A program made the translations under genes and the position numbers. Below the pieces are notes generated by a model. The model saw only the letters and a program-made list of their open reading frames with translations, searched no databases and had not been told where the DNA came from. Positions 27,178 through 36,218 of a stretch of DNA of 64,000 nt are shown one piece after another (position 1 is the stretch's first letter; every line of letters begins with the position of its first letter). Source of the DNA: CAVVZJ01 sp963752755 (lineage in GTDB: Bacteria > Planctomycetota > Planctomycetia > Isosphaerales > Isosphaeraceae); assembly GCA_963752755.1 (NCBI GenBank), contig CAVVZJ010000012.1:53937-117936 (forward strand), given 5' to 3'.

Positions 27178-27537
27178 GTGATGTTCGAATCGAAAGACGA
27201 CCCCCTGATGCCCAGGGCGAGATTCCTGGCCCGACTGGGACGGAGCTTCGGCGTGACGCTCCAGATCGTCGCCTTCTCGCTGTGGTTCGGCGGGGCCGGC
27301 TATCATTACCTCGGCGGCCTGCCCTGGATCGACGCCGTGCTGAACGCCTCGATGATCCTCACCGGCATGGGGCCGGTCGATCCGATGCGGTCCACGGCGG
27401 GCAAGCTGTTCGCCACCTTCTATGCCCTCTACAGCGGCATCGCCTTCCTGACGATGGTGGCCATCCTGCTCGCCCCTCTGGTCCACCGCATGATGCACAG
27501 GTTCCACCTGGACGACGGCGACGACGAGTCGGGCTGA
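27178..27537 (+). CDS. Small membrane protein of ion-channel-like appearance
   Basis: A 119-residue protein with two membrane segments, VTLQIVAFSLWFGGAGYHYL (about 25-45) and FYALYSGIAFLTMVAILLAP (about 81-103), joined by a re-entrant-looking loop (LNASMILTGMGPVDPMRSTA). The C-terminus is His/Asp-rich (HRMMHRFHLDDGDDESG), possibly metal-binding. The loop resembles proteins of two-helix channel type, but no selectivity filter is clear. The family is unknown. Confidence 0.55.
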   Translation: MMFESKDDPLMPRARFLARLGRSFGVTLQIVAFSLWFGGAGYHYLGGLPWIDAVLNASMILTGMGPVDPMRSTAGKLFATFYALYSGIAFLTMVAILLAPLVHRMMHRFHLDDGDDESG

Positions 27538-27643
27538 GGGGCCGTCCTCATCCGACCGTCCGATCGGGGTGAGCCGGTGCATCGGATCACCGGAACGGTT
27601 GCTCGATCGGACCCGGATCAATCGAAGCCGAGGAGAGACACCC

Positions 27644-29199
27644 ATGAAGCGATTCGTGATCCTCTCGCTAGCCCTGGCCTGGCTCCCGAACGCCGGAGTG
27701 AGCGATGGCGGGGAACCGGCCCAGCCCGACAAGAAGTTGAAGGTCGTCGTCTTCGGCGGCCATCCCGACGATCCCGAGTCGGGGGCCGGCGGGCTTGTCG
27801 CTCTGCTCACCCGCCAGGGCCACGAGGTTGTCCTCGCCTACGGCACCGCCTTTCGGGGCGATCGGCGGTTCTTCGACCGACCCGAGGCCGAGGTTCGGCG
27901 TGCGGAGGCGACCGCCGCCTGCAAGCTCCTGGGGGCCACGCCGAAGTTCTTCCCCTACGCCCACGAGAAGCTGGAGGCCGACGAGGCGACCTTGAAGGCG
28001 GTCTCAGCCTGGCTCGATGAGGTGAAGCCGGACATCGTGGTGACGCACTGGCCGCTGGACACCCACCCGAACCACCACGTCGTCAGTTCGCTGGTCTGGC
28101 GCTGCTACCGGCGACAGGGCGGCTGGAACCTGTACTTCTTCGAGGTGATGACCGACCAGCAGACCCTCGCCTTCAAGCCCGAACTTTACCTGGACATCGG
28201 CCCGGTCCGGGATCTCAAGAAGCGGGCGCTGATGGAGCACAGGAGCCAGGAGCCGGAGGCGATCTGGGAGGCCCACGAGGCGATGCACCGCCGCCGGGGC
28301 AAGGAATGCGGCGTCGAGTTCGCCGAGGCGTATTCGCTGGTCGAGGCCAAGCCGGGATGCCCGTTGTTGCCGGTAGAGTTCCGCAAGCGGCTGGGCACCG
28401 ACGTGGCCTCGTCGCCGGAAGGCGCTCCGTCGGTCTCCGAGGCCAAGCGAGACAACCACGGCTTCCTCGTCCACTCGGTCCGGTCGCCGTACCAGGCGGG
28501 GGAAACGGAGATCCGGGTCTTGCTCCCGGACGGGTGGGAAGAAGCGAACCGGCTCTACCCGGTGGTTTACGTCCTGCCGGTCGAGGCCCGGAACGAGCGT
28601 CGCTATGGAGATAGTCTGCTCGAAGTGAAGCGGCACGGCCTACACAACGAGTTCCAGGCCATCTTCGTCGCCCCGAGCTTCTCGCACCTGCCCTGGTATG
28701 CCGACCACCCCTCGAACCCCGAGATCCGGCAGGAAACCTACTTCCTCAGGGTTGTTGTCCCCTGGATCGAGGGCCGCTATCCCGCCCGGACCGAGCCCGA
28801 GGGCCGCCTGCTGCTGGGGTTCAGCAAGTCGGGATGCGGGGCCTGGAGCCTGCTCCTGAGGCACCCGGACCTTTTCGGCAAGGCCGCCGCCTGGGATGCC
28901 CCCCTGTCGTTGGAGCGTTCGGGCGCTACGGGTCGGGGGACATCTTCGGCACCCAGGCGAACTTCGAGCGGTATCGGATCACGACGCTGCTGGAGCGGAG
29001 AGCCCACGAGTTGCGGGACGCCAGGCGCCTGATCCTGCTGGGCTACGGCAATTTCCGGGATGAGCACAGGACGGTTCATGACCTGCTGGTGAGCCTGAAG
29101 ATCCCGCATATCTACGAGGACGGCCCGGAGCGAGAGCACGTCTGGTCCGGCGGCTGGTTGTCCGAGGCGGTGAAATGTCTGCTGGGGGGAGCACCATGA
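27644..29199 (+). CDS. PIG-L deacetylase fused to an alpha/beta-hydrolase esterase
   Basis: An exported two-domain enzyme of about 517 residues. A signal peptide (VILSLALAWLPNAGVSDGG) is followed by a LmbE/PIG-L deacetylase domain: VFGGHPDDPESGAGGLVALL holds the zinc motif (HPDD) and THWPLDTHPNHHVVSSLVWR the third ligand. From about residue 265 an esterase-D-like domain follows: HGFLVHSVRSPYQAGETEIR, FVAPSFSHLPWYADHP, YFLRVVVPWIEGRYPA and LLLGFSKSGCGAWSLLLRHP (nucleophile elbow GFSKSG). The two domains are in one uninterrupted frame. A single frame change near 28930 precedes the end (RLILLGYGNFRDEH, HIYEDGPEREHVWSGG). The sugar substrate is unknown. Confidence 0.75.
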
Positions 29200-29792
29200 T
29201 TGAGAACCAATCCCGCTGGACCGAGGTCGAAGGCGGTCGAGTCCACTCCCTGATCGAAGGCCCGGAGCAAGGTCGTCCGGTCGTGCTGCTGCACGGGGCC
29301 AGCTTCTCCTCGGCGACCTGGAAGCAGATCGGGACGATGAAGGCGCTGGCCGAGGCCGGCTACCTGGCCTACGCCCTGGACCTACCAGGCTTCGGCCGGT
29401 CGTCGCCGAGCCTCGGCACGCCGAAGACCTGGCTGCGGGTCCTGCTGGACCTCCTGAAGATCGAGCGGCCCGTGGTCGTCTCGCCGTCGATGAGTGGGCG
29501 CTTCTCGCTGCCGCTGGTCACGGAAGACCCGCAACGGGTCTCTGGCTTCGTGGCGGTCGCCCCGGTGAGCATCCCCCAGTACCGGCAATCGCTGGACCGG
29601 ATCACGGCCCCGGTCCTGGCGGTGTGGGGCGAGCACGACCGGACGATCCCTCTCGAACAGGCCGATCTGCTGGTGAACTCGGCCCAGACCGGCCGCAAGG
29701 TCGTCATCCCCGGCGGCAGCCATGCCCCCTACATGAGCGACCCGGCGGCCTTCCATGAGAAACTGCTGAAGTTCCTGAAGGAGTTGCCATGA
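29196..29792 (+). CDS. Alpha/beta-fold hydrolase
   Basis: A 198-residue cytoplasmic hydrolase: VVLLHGASFSSATWKQIGTM gives the oxyanion-hole HG, YALDLPGFGRSSPS, VVVSPSMSGRFSLPLV the nucleophile elbow (SPSMSG, Ser before Gly-like position atypical), VWGEHDRTIPLEQAD the acid and IPGGSHAPYMSDP the catalytic His. It is coupled by ATGA overlaps to the genes on both sides, so deacetylase-esterase, hydrolase and peptidase form one translational unit. Confidence 0.82.
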   Translation: MIENQSRWTEVEGGRVHSLIEGPEQGRPVVLLHGASFSSATWKQIGTMKALAEAGYLAYALDLPGFGRSSPSLGTPKTWLRVLLDLLKIERPVVVSPSMSGRFSLPLVTEDPQRVSGFVAVAPVSIPQYRQSLDRITAPVLAVWGEHDRTIPLEQADLLVNSAQTGRKVVIPGGSHAPYMSDPAAFHEKLLKFLKELP

Positions 29793-30790
29793 TGAGGATC
29801 GTCGCTTCGACGCCCGACTCGGAGCCCGTGCCCGAGGCCATCCGGGGCGTCCTCGATACCGTGTCACCGGACGACCTGAGGGAACTGGTCGAACGGCTGT
29901 CCGTCCCCCGAGTGTACGGCACGCCCGAGAACCAGGCCGTGGGCCGGACGATCCTTGACCTGTTCTCGGCATCCGGGGTCGCACGGCTGGGCGTCGAAAC
30001 GGACGTCGAGGGCAACGTGATCGTGGGCGACCCCCGCCATGCCAGGATCTTGATCGGGGCTCATTACGATGCCGTCCCCGGCACGCCGGGGGCCGACGAC
30101 AATGCCAACGCCGTGGCCGTCTTGCTCGCCACCGCCCATGCCGTCGGCCCCCACGACGGTCTCTGCTACGTCGCCTTCGACGGCGAGAATTGCGACCGGG
30201 CCGGCAGCCGGGCGTTCGTCCGCCGGCTGGGCCGGAATCGCCTGGAACAGGTTCACATCCTGGAGATGGTCGGATTCCGCAGCCGGGAGCCCGGCTCCCA
30301 GCGCAATCCCGTGCCGCCGCTGGCGGTCTCTGACGTCGGCGACTTCCTGGGCCTGGTCGGCACGCCCCCTTCCCGGCACGCTCTGGATCACGTCCTGCGC
30401 TTTGCGAATCACTCGTCCATCCCGGTCCTCGGCCTCTACCTGCCGGACGTGCCCCTGGAGACGATCGGCCCGCTGGCCCCGCACGTCTTTAGCAGCGACC
30501 ACGCCCCGTTCTGGGAGGTGGGCGTCCCGGCATTGATGTGGACCGACACCGCCGAGTTCCGCAACCCGAACTACCACTAGCCGACCGACACGCCGGAGAC
30601 GCTCGACGACGACTTCATGGCCGAGGTCGCCCGGCTCTTGATCCATGGGGTGCTGTCCGGCGTCCAGGGCGGGGGCCGCGGACTCCGTGCCGGTGGGCTC
30701 GTGGGCCGGGCGAGGGACTGCGAGCGGATCAATGGCGACGACTCGACTGGGACCACGACATCTCTGGAAGCCCGCAGGTGGTGCAGATAA
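29789..30790 (+). pseudogene. M28-family peptidase with in-frame TAG
   Basis: A zinc aminopeptidase-like protein. LIGAHYDAVPGTPGADDNAN gives the first metal His and Asp, YVAFDGENCDRAGSRAFVRR the next (the family normally has Glu-Glu here; this has GEN), and FSSDHAPFWEVGVPALMWTD the last His. The frame stops at TAG 30578-30580, where the family continues; the same frame reads on PTDTPETLDDDFMAEVARLL, so the TAG most simply replaces CAG (NYHQPTDTPET). Truncation loses the C-terminal helix only and might leave some activity. The frame ends at TAA 30788-30790. Confidence 0.75.
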
Positions 30791-30842
30791 AGTGGCGGGC
30801 GGTCCGATCCTCCGATCACCTCGATCACGAAAGGAGCGTGCC

Positions 30843-31046
30843 ATGTCCGTCGCCAAGGTCACGGAACTGAGCGCCACGTCGAACCAGAGCTTCGAGGACG
30901 CCATCCGGCAAGGCATCGAGCGGGCGACCAAGACGCTGAGGAACGTCAAGAGCGCCTGGGTCAAGGAAATGCGGGTCTCGATCGAGAACAACTAGATCGC
31001 TGAGTATCAGGTCAACATGCAGGTCACGTTCATCCTGGATGATTGA
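30843..31046 (+). pseudogene. Dodecin interrupted by a TAG
   Basis: Dodecins are about 70-residue flavin-storage proteins that form dodecamers. VAKVTELSATSNQSFEDAIR, QGIERATKTLRNVKSAWVKE and MRVSIENN are clear, then TAG (30993-30995), then IAEYQVNMQVTFILDD in the same frame to TGA 31044-31046. Family members usually have KI or QI before xxYQV, so CAG to TAG is the likely change. Loss of the last beta-strand should destroy the fold unless the stop is read through. Confidence 0.85.
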
Positions 31047-31317
31047 GCCGGTCGTGGCTCCGGGCGGGCGTGGGCGGCTGATTTCCGCCCTCGTCCTGCC
31101 CATGACCGACGAGGACTACCGCTGAGCGAGCGTCTCCCACCATCGACGGGTTCAAACCTGAACAGCGAACCTCGACGGGTCGTTGGCTGTCGGTCTGTTC
31201 GAGACCCGACCGCCGTCCGTGGATCGCTCCGAACACCGAGGACGAGGCCGGTCCGAGGCATGAGGAGCGAACGGTTCGGCGGTCTTCACCTCCAAAGGAC
31301 CCCGGAAGCAGGCAGGC

Positions 31318-32865
31318 ATGTTCGGACGGAAGCGATCAAGCCTCGTTCATCCCCTGATCCGGTCTCATTTCCAGCCGATGCCGTTGAACCGGCTCTCGCT
31401 GACCGAACGACGGTTCCCACACCGGGTCCGGGCCGATCTCCAGAGGGCGATCGAGGGCCTGCTCAAGGCCCCGATGAGGGTCCTCGGCACCTACGGCCTA
31501 TTCAAGCACTACGACCACCAGGGCATCGACTTCGCCAAACTGCTGAGGCTCATGATGGATTCCGGGGTGGTGGCTCGGCGATATCGTCGTAACTTCCGTT
31601 GAGGACGCGATTTACGGCTCGGGGGCGAGACCCTTGCCTTCTGGGTCATTAAACGCCTTTCCTGCAACAACTTACGGCCAACATCAGGGGGCCACCACCC
31701 CGGAATCCATCATGAGCCACTGCTGATTCCCAATAGCCATGACCCGGCCCAGGTGGTTCCACCGCTCTTCGAGGAGATCGACATCGGCGAAGAACGGCCT
31801 GTCCGATGCCTCAAGAATGGCCTGTGGCTGCTCGAATCGGACGGGACGAGGTTCGCCGTGCTGCTGGAGCGGTACGCCCCCTTCGGGCAGATTCAGGGGA
31901 TGCGGTTCCAGGTCGCCGCACCCGAGGGTCCTGGGGGTATCCGGGTTGCCCAGGACTTCTTCGATCGCCTGGAGGAGGCCGTCCGACGGGCGGGCTCCTA
32001 CCGGGACAAGGTGCTCTCGCTCGAAGTCAAGGAGACGCACTCGGGCGAATCCTCGGGCATCATGGTCCACCGGCTGGCCCCCGTCGAGTGGGATCAGGTC
32101 ATCCTGCCGGCCCGGACGCTCGAACTGCTGGAACGCAACGTGATCCGCTTCGTCAACATGCGGGCCAGGTTGAACGGCCTGGGCCTGGCGACGAAGAAGG
32201 GCCTGCTGTTCTACGGGCCGCCGGGCACGGGCAAGACGCACACGATCCACTACCTGGCCGGGGCCTTGCCGGGGCACACGACATTGCTGATCACCGCCGA
32301 GCAGGTCGGCCTGCTGGACGAGTACATGGCCCTGGCTCGATTGCTCCAACCCAGCATCGTGGTGATCGAGGACGTGGACCTGATCACCAGGGACCGCACG
32401 ACGATGGAGAGCCCTTGCCAGGAGGTCCTGCTCAACAAGCTCCTGAACGAGATGGACGGGCTGCGGGCCGACACCGAGATCCTGTTCGTCCTGACCACCA
32501 ACCGGCCCGAGGCCCTGGAGGCGGCCTTGGCGTCGAGGCCGGGGCGGGTGGACCAGGGGATTGAGTTCCCGTTGCCCGACGAGGCGGGGCGGGCGAAGCT
32601 GGTGCGGCTCTACGACAGGGGCCTGGAGTTGTCGGAGGAAGTGTTGCGGGCGACCGTGAAGCGGACGGAAGGGGTGAGCGCCTCGTTCATCAAGGAGTTG
32701 ATGCGGCGGTCGGCCCAGTTCCATTTGGAGCGAAACGGCTCGGAGAGTTTGATCCTGGCGGACGTGGAAGCGGCCCTGGAGGAACTGCTCTTCAGCGGCG
32801 GGTCGCTCAACCGGACGCTGCTCGGGGCACGGGCCGAAGGGGCGTCGGTCTCCTGCACGGAGTAG
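31318..32865 (+). pseudogene. AAA+ ATPase gene interrupted by a 172-bp MITE
   Basis: The N-terminal part (MPLNRLSLTERRFPHRVRAD, LQRAIEGLLKAPMRV, YDHQGIDFAKLL) reads from ATG 31318 until the inserted element at 31547 brings a stop at 31600-31602. After the element, the same frame resumes: IPNSHDPAQVVPPLFEEID, then the ATPase core with Walker A LLFYGPPGTGKTHTIHYLAG, Walker B IVVIEDVDLITRD, sensor 1 VLTTNRPEALEAAL and the Arg finger region ASRPGRVDQGIEFPLP. The core resembles FtsH/p97-type AAA domains. The downstream frame (from ATG/GTG near 31753) could still give a 370-residue protein lacking its N-terminal domain. Confidence 0.85.
31547..31718. mobile_element. MITE with perfect 28-bp terminal inverted repeats and 8-bp TSD
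   Basis: The ends 31547-31574 and 31691-31718 are exact reverse complements over 28 bases, starting GGCTCATGATGGATTCCGGG. ACTGCTGA is repeated directly outside both ends (31539-31546, 31719-31726). The 116-bp interior has no gene and lower GC. Removing the element and one duplicate (180 bp) leaves the ATPase frame intact. The 8-bp duplication fits families such as IS66, ISL3 or IS1595; the parent element was not found in the window. Confidence 0.93.
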
Positions 32866-33064
32866 CCCCGCCAGGGGAGCGATCGACTCGCTCTGTCCCG
32901 TGGCCTTTCATCCCGCCGCTGCCGTGGCGGGTGATCCCTCCGAGTGGGAGGTATGATCCGCAGCCGGCCCCAGGGAGGGTTTCCGAACCGCCCGGCCTCG
33001 GCCTTCGTAGAGCCCTTGCCGATCAATCCAGAGGGCCGCCGAACGCCGAGAGGAGAATCGATTT

Positions 33065-33379
33065 ATGGATCAAGCCGTGAAGCCTTACGTCCGGGTCGCC
33101 ATCGACGGCGTAGACACGGTGGTCCACGACCCCGAGATCCATTACGACGCCGACCGCTACGACCGCTATGCGACCTTCGAGCAGGCCCGTGATGCGGCCC
33201 TGTGCTGCATCGAGGACGTGCTGGACGAGGGGGATTACGAGGACGAGGGCCACAAGGCCGAACTGGAGGCGATGTTCGGGCTGCTCGAAGCGGCCCCGTC
33301 CTTCGAGGACCTGGAGTCGCAGCCGGATCATCGCCGGCTCCTGGAACGACTGGAGCCGGCCCGTCCGGCGGCGGCCTGA
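33065..33379 (+). CDS. Small acidic hypothetical protein
   Basis: A 104-residue soluble protein with DADRYDRYATFEQARDAALC and CIEDVLDEGDYEDEGHKAEL, an acidic helical middle and a Pro/Ala-rich tail. ATG 33065 has GAGAGGAG upstream. No family or function recognised. Confidence 0.5.
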   Translation: MDQAVKPYVRVAIDGVDTVVHDPEIHYDADRYDRYATFEQARDAALCCIEDVLDEGDYEDEGHKAELEAMFGLLEAAPSFEDLESQPDHRRLLERLEPARPAAA

Positions 33380-33441
33380 CGAACGCCCCGCCGGGAGAGT
33401 CCTCGGGACCACATCTCTTCGGAAATGGGGAGGGACCAACG

Positions 33442-33789
33442 ATGGCGACCAAGCCGACACGGTTGCAGCAACAGGCGTGTGACAAGCTCTCCGAGGCCAT
33501 CCTGCTGATCACGGAGGCGGCCCGAATCGATGGCGGCGGCAAGCTCGACCGGGCGGCCTTCGGCGACGCCGCCCATCGGATCGCAGGGGTCTCATCGGTC
33601 TTCACCCTGGACGAGATCGTCGCCAGGGCGCTGGAGCGACGTGGCCGTGCCCTGGGGCTACCGTCGAGCACCGCCGAGTTGCTGTCCCTCATGGAGGCCG
33701 AGATCAAACCCCTGGCGATGCTCCTGCTGGACGACGACGAGTTCCGGTCGCTGGTCGAGCGGATGCAGGAGGAGTTGGGCGAGGTCTGA
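33442..33789 (+). CDS. Small hypothetical helical protein
   Basis: A 115-residue, mostly helical protein: LQQQACDKLSEAILLITEAA, FGDAAHRIAGVSSVFTLDEI, LLSLMEAEIKPLAMLLLDDD and FRSLVERMQEELGEV. ATG 33442 follows GGGGAGGGA. It is 62 bp after the previous small gene and may be co-transcribed with it. No family recognised. Confidence 0.5.
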   Translation: MATKPTRLQQQACDKLSEAILLITEAARIDGGGKLDRAAFGDAAHRIAGVSSVFTLDEIVARALERRGRALGLPSSTAELLSLMEAEIKPLAMLLLDDDEFRSLVERMQEELGEV

Positions 33790-33870
33790 GGGCGGGATTC
33801 CTCCCTCGTCGGATCGGCGTTATCCTGATTGGCTTCCAGGTTCGGGTGTCCGACACGGAGGCACAACGCC

Positions 33871-34347
33871 ATGAACAGCGGCGTTCTGAAGGCGGGCGAG
33901 GGTCGGTCGATCTGGGTCGTCGGCGACCGCTACACGATCAAGGCATCCGGCGAGCGGACCGGAGGGGCCTATGCCCTGATCGAGACGATGGTTCTGCCCG
34001 GCGGCGGGCCGCTGCCCCATGTCCACCACCGGGAGGACGAGGCGTTCTACGTCCTGGAGGGCGAGCTTCGCTTCCACGTCGATGGCCGGGACCTCGACGC
34101 CGGGGCCGGCTCCTGGGTCACGCTCGCCAGGGGGTCGCTGCACCACTTCAGGAACGTCGGCGACCACCCCGCCCGGATGCTGATCGTGGTGACGCCCGCC
34201 GGGCTGGACCGGTTCTTCCTGGAGGTGGGCCGGGCGGCGGGCGACGGGGACGGCGAGTCGATGCCGCCCACGCCCGAGGACATCGAGAAGCTCCTGGCGG
34301 TCGCCCCGCAATACGGGCTGGAGATCCGGGTGCCCGAGCCGGCCTGA
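33871..34347 (+). CDS. Quercetinase-like cupin protein
   Basis: A 158-residue cupin with both motifs: PLPHVHHREDEAFYVLEGEL (the metal ligands H-x-H and Glu) and WVTLARGSLHHFRNVGDHPA (second-motif His). YTIKASGERTGGAYALIETM precedes. A C-terminal helix (PTPEDIEKLLAVAPQYGLEI) is typical of the planctomycete and actinobacterial quercetin-dioxygenase-like cupins. The substrate is unknown. It begins after a GGAGG-rich leader. Confidence 0.8.
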   Translation: MNSGVLKAGEGRSIWVVGDRYTIKASGERTGGAYALIETMVLPGGGPLPHVHHREDEAFYVLEGELRFHVDGRDLDAGAGSWVTLARGSLHHFRNVGDHPARMLIVVTPAGLDRFFLEVGRAAGDGDGESMPPTPEDIEKLLAVAPQYGLEIRVPEPA

Positions 34348-34388
34348 TCCCCGAGACGACCATCGCCTCGTCCGCCGGAGAACCGACC

Positions 34389-34844
34389 ATGAGCTGAGAT
34401 GCGGGCCGTGACCCGTTCCTTCAGGCGGCGATCGACGAGGCGAAGGCCGGGCTCGCCGAGGGCGGCATCCCCATCGGCTCAGTTTTGGTCATCGACAACC
34501 AGATCGTCGGACGGGGACACAATCGCCGGGTCCAGAACGGCAGCGCCATCCTCCACGCCGAGATGGACGCCATCGAGAACGCCGGGCGGCTGAAGGCGGG
34601 CGACTACCGGCGTGCCGTGCTCTATTCGCCCCTTTCGCCATGCGACATGTGCTCGGGCACGGCCCTGCTCTACAAGATCCCGAGGATCGTCGTCGGCGAG
34701 AACCGGACGTTCCGGGGGCCGGAGGACTACCTCCGTTCCCGAGGCGTCGTCGTGGAGGTGCTCGACGACCCGGAGTGCGTCCGGCTGATGGAGGCGTTCA
34801 TCAAGGACCGACCCGACCTCTGGAACGAGGAGATCGGCGAGTAG
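34389..34844 (+). pseudogene. Cytosine-deaminase-like enzyme with a TGA at codon 3
   Basis: A zinc-dependent deaminase close in sequence to yeast cytosine deaminase (FCY1): AEGGIPIGSVLVIDNQIVGR, HAEMDAIENAGRLK with the His-Ala-Glu zinc/proton site, LYSPLSPCDMCSGTALLYKI with the PCxxC ligands, and VVGENRTFRGPEDYLRSRGV. It ends DRPDLWNEEIGE as in FCY1. ATG AGC is followed at once by TGA (34395-34397), then DAGRDPFLQAAIDEAKAG in frame. TGG to TGA is one simple explanation. The first usable in-frame start after it (TTG 34485) would lose the first strand, so the gene is probably dead or wrongly read here. Confidence 0.8.
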
Positions 34845-34913
34845 CTGGGCCGGATGCTCTGCTCGATTAAGGCAACGCCCCGATCCCGACCCGCCCCCGC
34901 CACCGCCACGACC

Positions 34914-35515
34914 TCAGCCCTTCTTCGCCTGTTCCTCGTCGATGATCGCCTCCAGCGTCCCCCGGTTCTGCAAGCCGGTCAGGACGTGCTCTCAGATGAC
35001 GAACATGGGCACACCATCGACGCCCGCCTCCTTGTAAGCGTGCTTGAGTGCTCGGCGGTGTGCCTCCCGATAGCGCCGTGTCCGAAGGGCTTCCTCGAAC
35101 GCTGACTCGTCCAGGCCGATCTCGCCCGCCAGTGTCGTCAGCACACCGACGTCACCGATGTCCCGGCCCTCGACGAAGAACGCCTCCAGGACCCGGTGGT
35201 TGTACGCATTGCCTTTGCCGTGCTCCCTGGCGAACTGGTAGCCCTAGAAGGCCAGGTGCGTAGCGGCTGGGGCGAGACCGGCGGCAGCGTGATGGGGACG
35301 CCCATGCGGTTCGCTAACGGGTAAACCGACTGCGACCAGGCCCGCTGGAGGTATTCGCCTTCGGGACGCAGTGTGGGGTTGGGCTCGGGCCGAAGCTCGA
35401 ACGGCATCCATTCGACCTCGACGTCCTGGCCCTCGATCGCCTGCCGTAGCGGAAACTCCGCCAGATAGCAGAACGGTCAGACGTAATCTGAGTAAACCTG
35501 GATCTTCAGCGGCAT
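34914..35515 (-). pseudogene. FrnE/DsbA-like thioredoxin-fold protein with three stops
   Basis: From ATG 35515 the protein reads KIQVYSDYV, then TGA (35477-35479) where family members have the first Cys of CPFC, then PFCYLAEFPLRQAIEGQDVE and MPFELRPEPNPTLRPEGEYL. After a frame change near 35265 it continues GYQFAREHGKGNAYNHRVLE preceded by TAG (35244-35246), EALRTRRYREAHRRALKHAY, and GVPMFVI then TGA (34992-34994), and EHVLTGLQNRGTLEAIIDEE. The body matches DsbA-type 2-hydroxychromene isomerase/FrnE proteins. Three stops and a frameshift make it a clear pseudogene. Confidence 0.8.
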
Positions 35516-35751
35516 GGCCGACCTCATCCGAGGTTCTCGTTGGTCTTCACCTCCGTCCACGTAGAAGCGAACGCCATGCCGAACGGGACGATCCTTCGGT
35601 TCTGTCTCGGCATGAAGGTGATCCCGACCCCGAAGTCCGTTTCCGAGGCAGCCGATCCGTCTCGACCAGATGGCGATTGCCATTCCGACTGATGCGAGAC
35701 CTGCTCCTGGTCAATTCCCCGGTCCGAGGTTATCTTCAGGGCCGGCGTACA

Positions 35752-36215
35752 CTAACATGCTAATGCGGTAATGACATCCATGAGGAACCCCTCGCTCCAT
35801 CCGCAGCTTCGGCGCTTCCTGACGAGGCTCATGCGACGGTCGGGGTGTGGCTTGAGGATCGAGAGGGTGAAGCGGTCGAGCCAGGGGATGTTCGCCCCGA
35901 GCCCCCGCTCGCGGATCCGCGATTCGTCCTCGCGGAACGTCACCTCGAGGGTCCAGTGGCCCGCGTTCTCCACCGACCAGGGGCCGCGCACCGCCCGGGC
36001 GAACCGGTCCAAGTCCACCGGCAGGCGGCTGAGATCGTAGCGGACCGCGAGGCTCTGCTCCCCGCCCGCCCGCCGCCGCGACGTCACCACGCCGACCGAC
36101 TTCCGCCGCTTCCATTCGGCCGGACCCGGCCGGCCCTTGGGAACCGGCAGCGGCAGGGAGGTCCGCTCCTCCTCGCGGCCGGGACCGCGATCGGTCGTCG
36201 TTGGGAGGCGGGCAA
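35752..36215 (-). pseudogene. ISAs1-family transposase, C-terminal remnant
   Basis: Only the C-terminal third remains: EWKRRKSVGVVTSRRRAGGE, VRYDLSRLPVDLDRFARAV, GPWSVENAGHWTLEVTFRED (catalytic Glu region, H/W-x-VEN), ESRIRERGLGANIPWLDRFT and RRSCGWSEGFLMDVITAL. The N-terminal two thirds are missing; the sequence is cut at the ISAzo13-like element starting near 36216. No partner fragment is visible on the far side. Confidence 0.8.
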
Positions 36216-36218
36216 GAA

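Noticed and set aside
13820..30995. Reassignment of TAG to an amino acid
   Set aside because: TAG ends intact genes here (8952-8954, 9977-9979, 26958-26960, 32863-32865), so it works as a stop.
34914..35515. TGA at the first Cys of CPFC in the FrnE-like gene as selenocysteine
   Set aside because: U-x-x-C would be attractive, but the same gene has two more stops and a frameshift, and no clear SECIS hairpin was recognised after the TGA.
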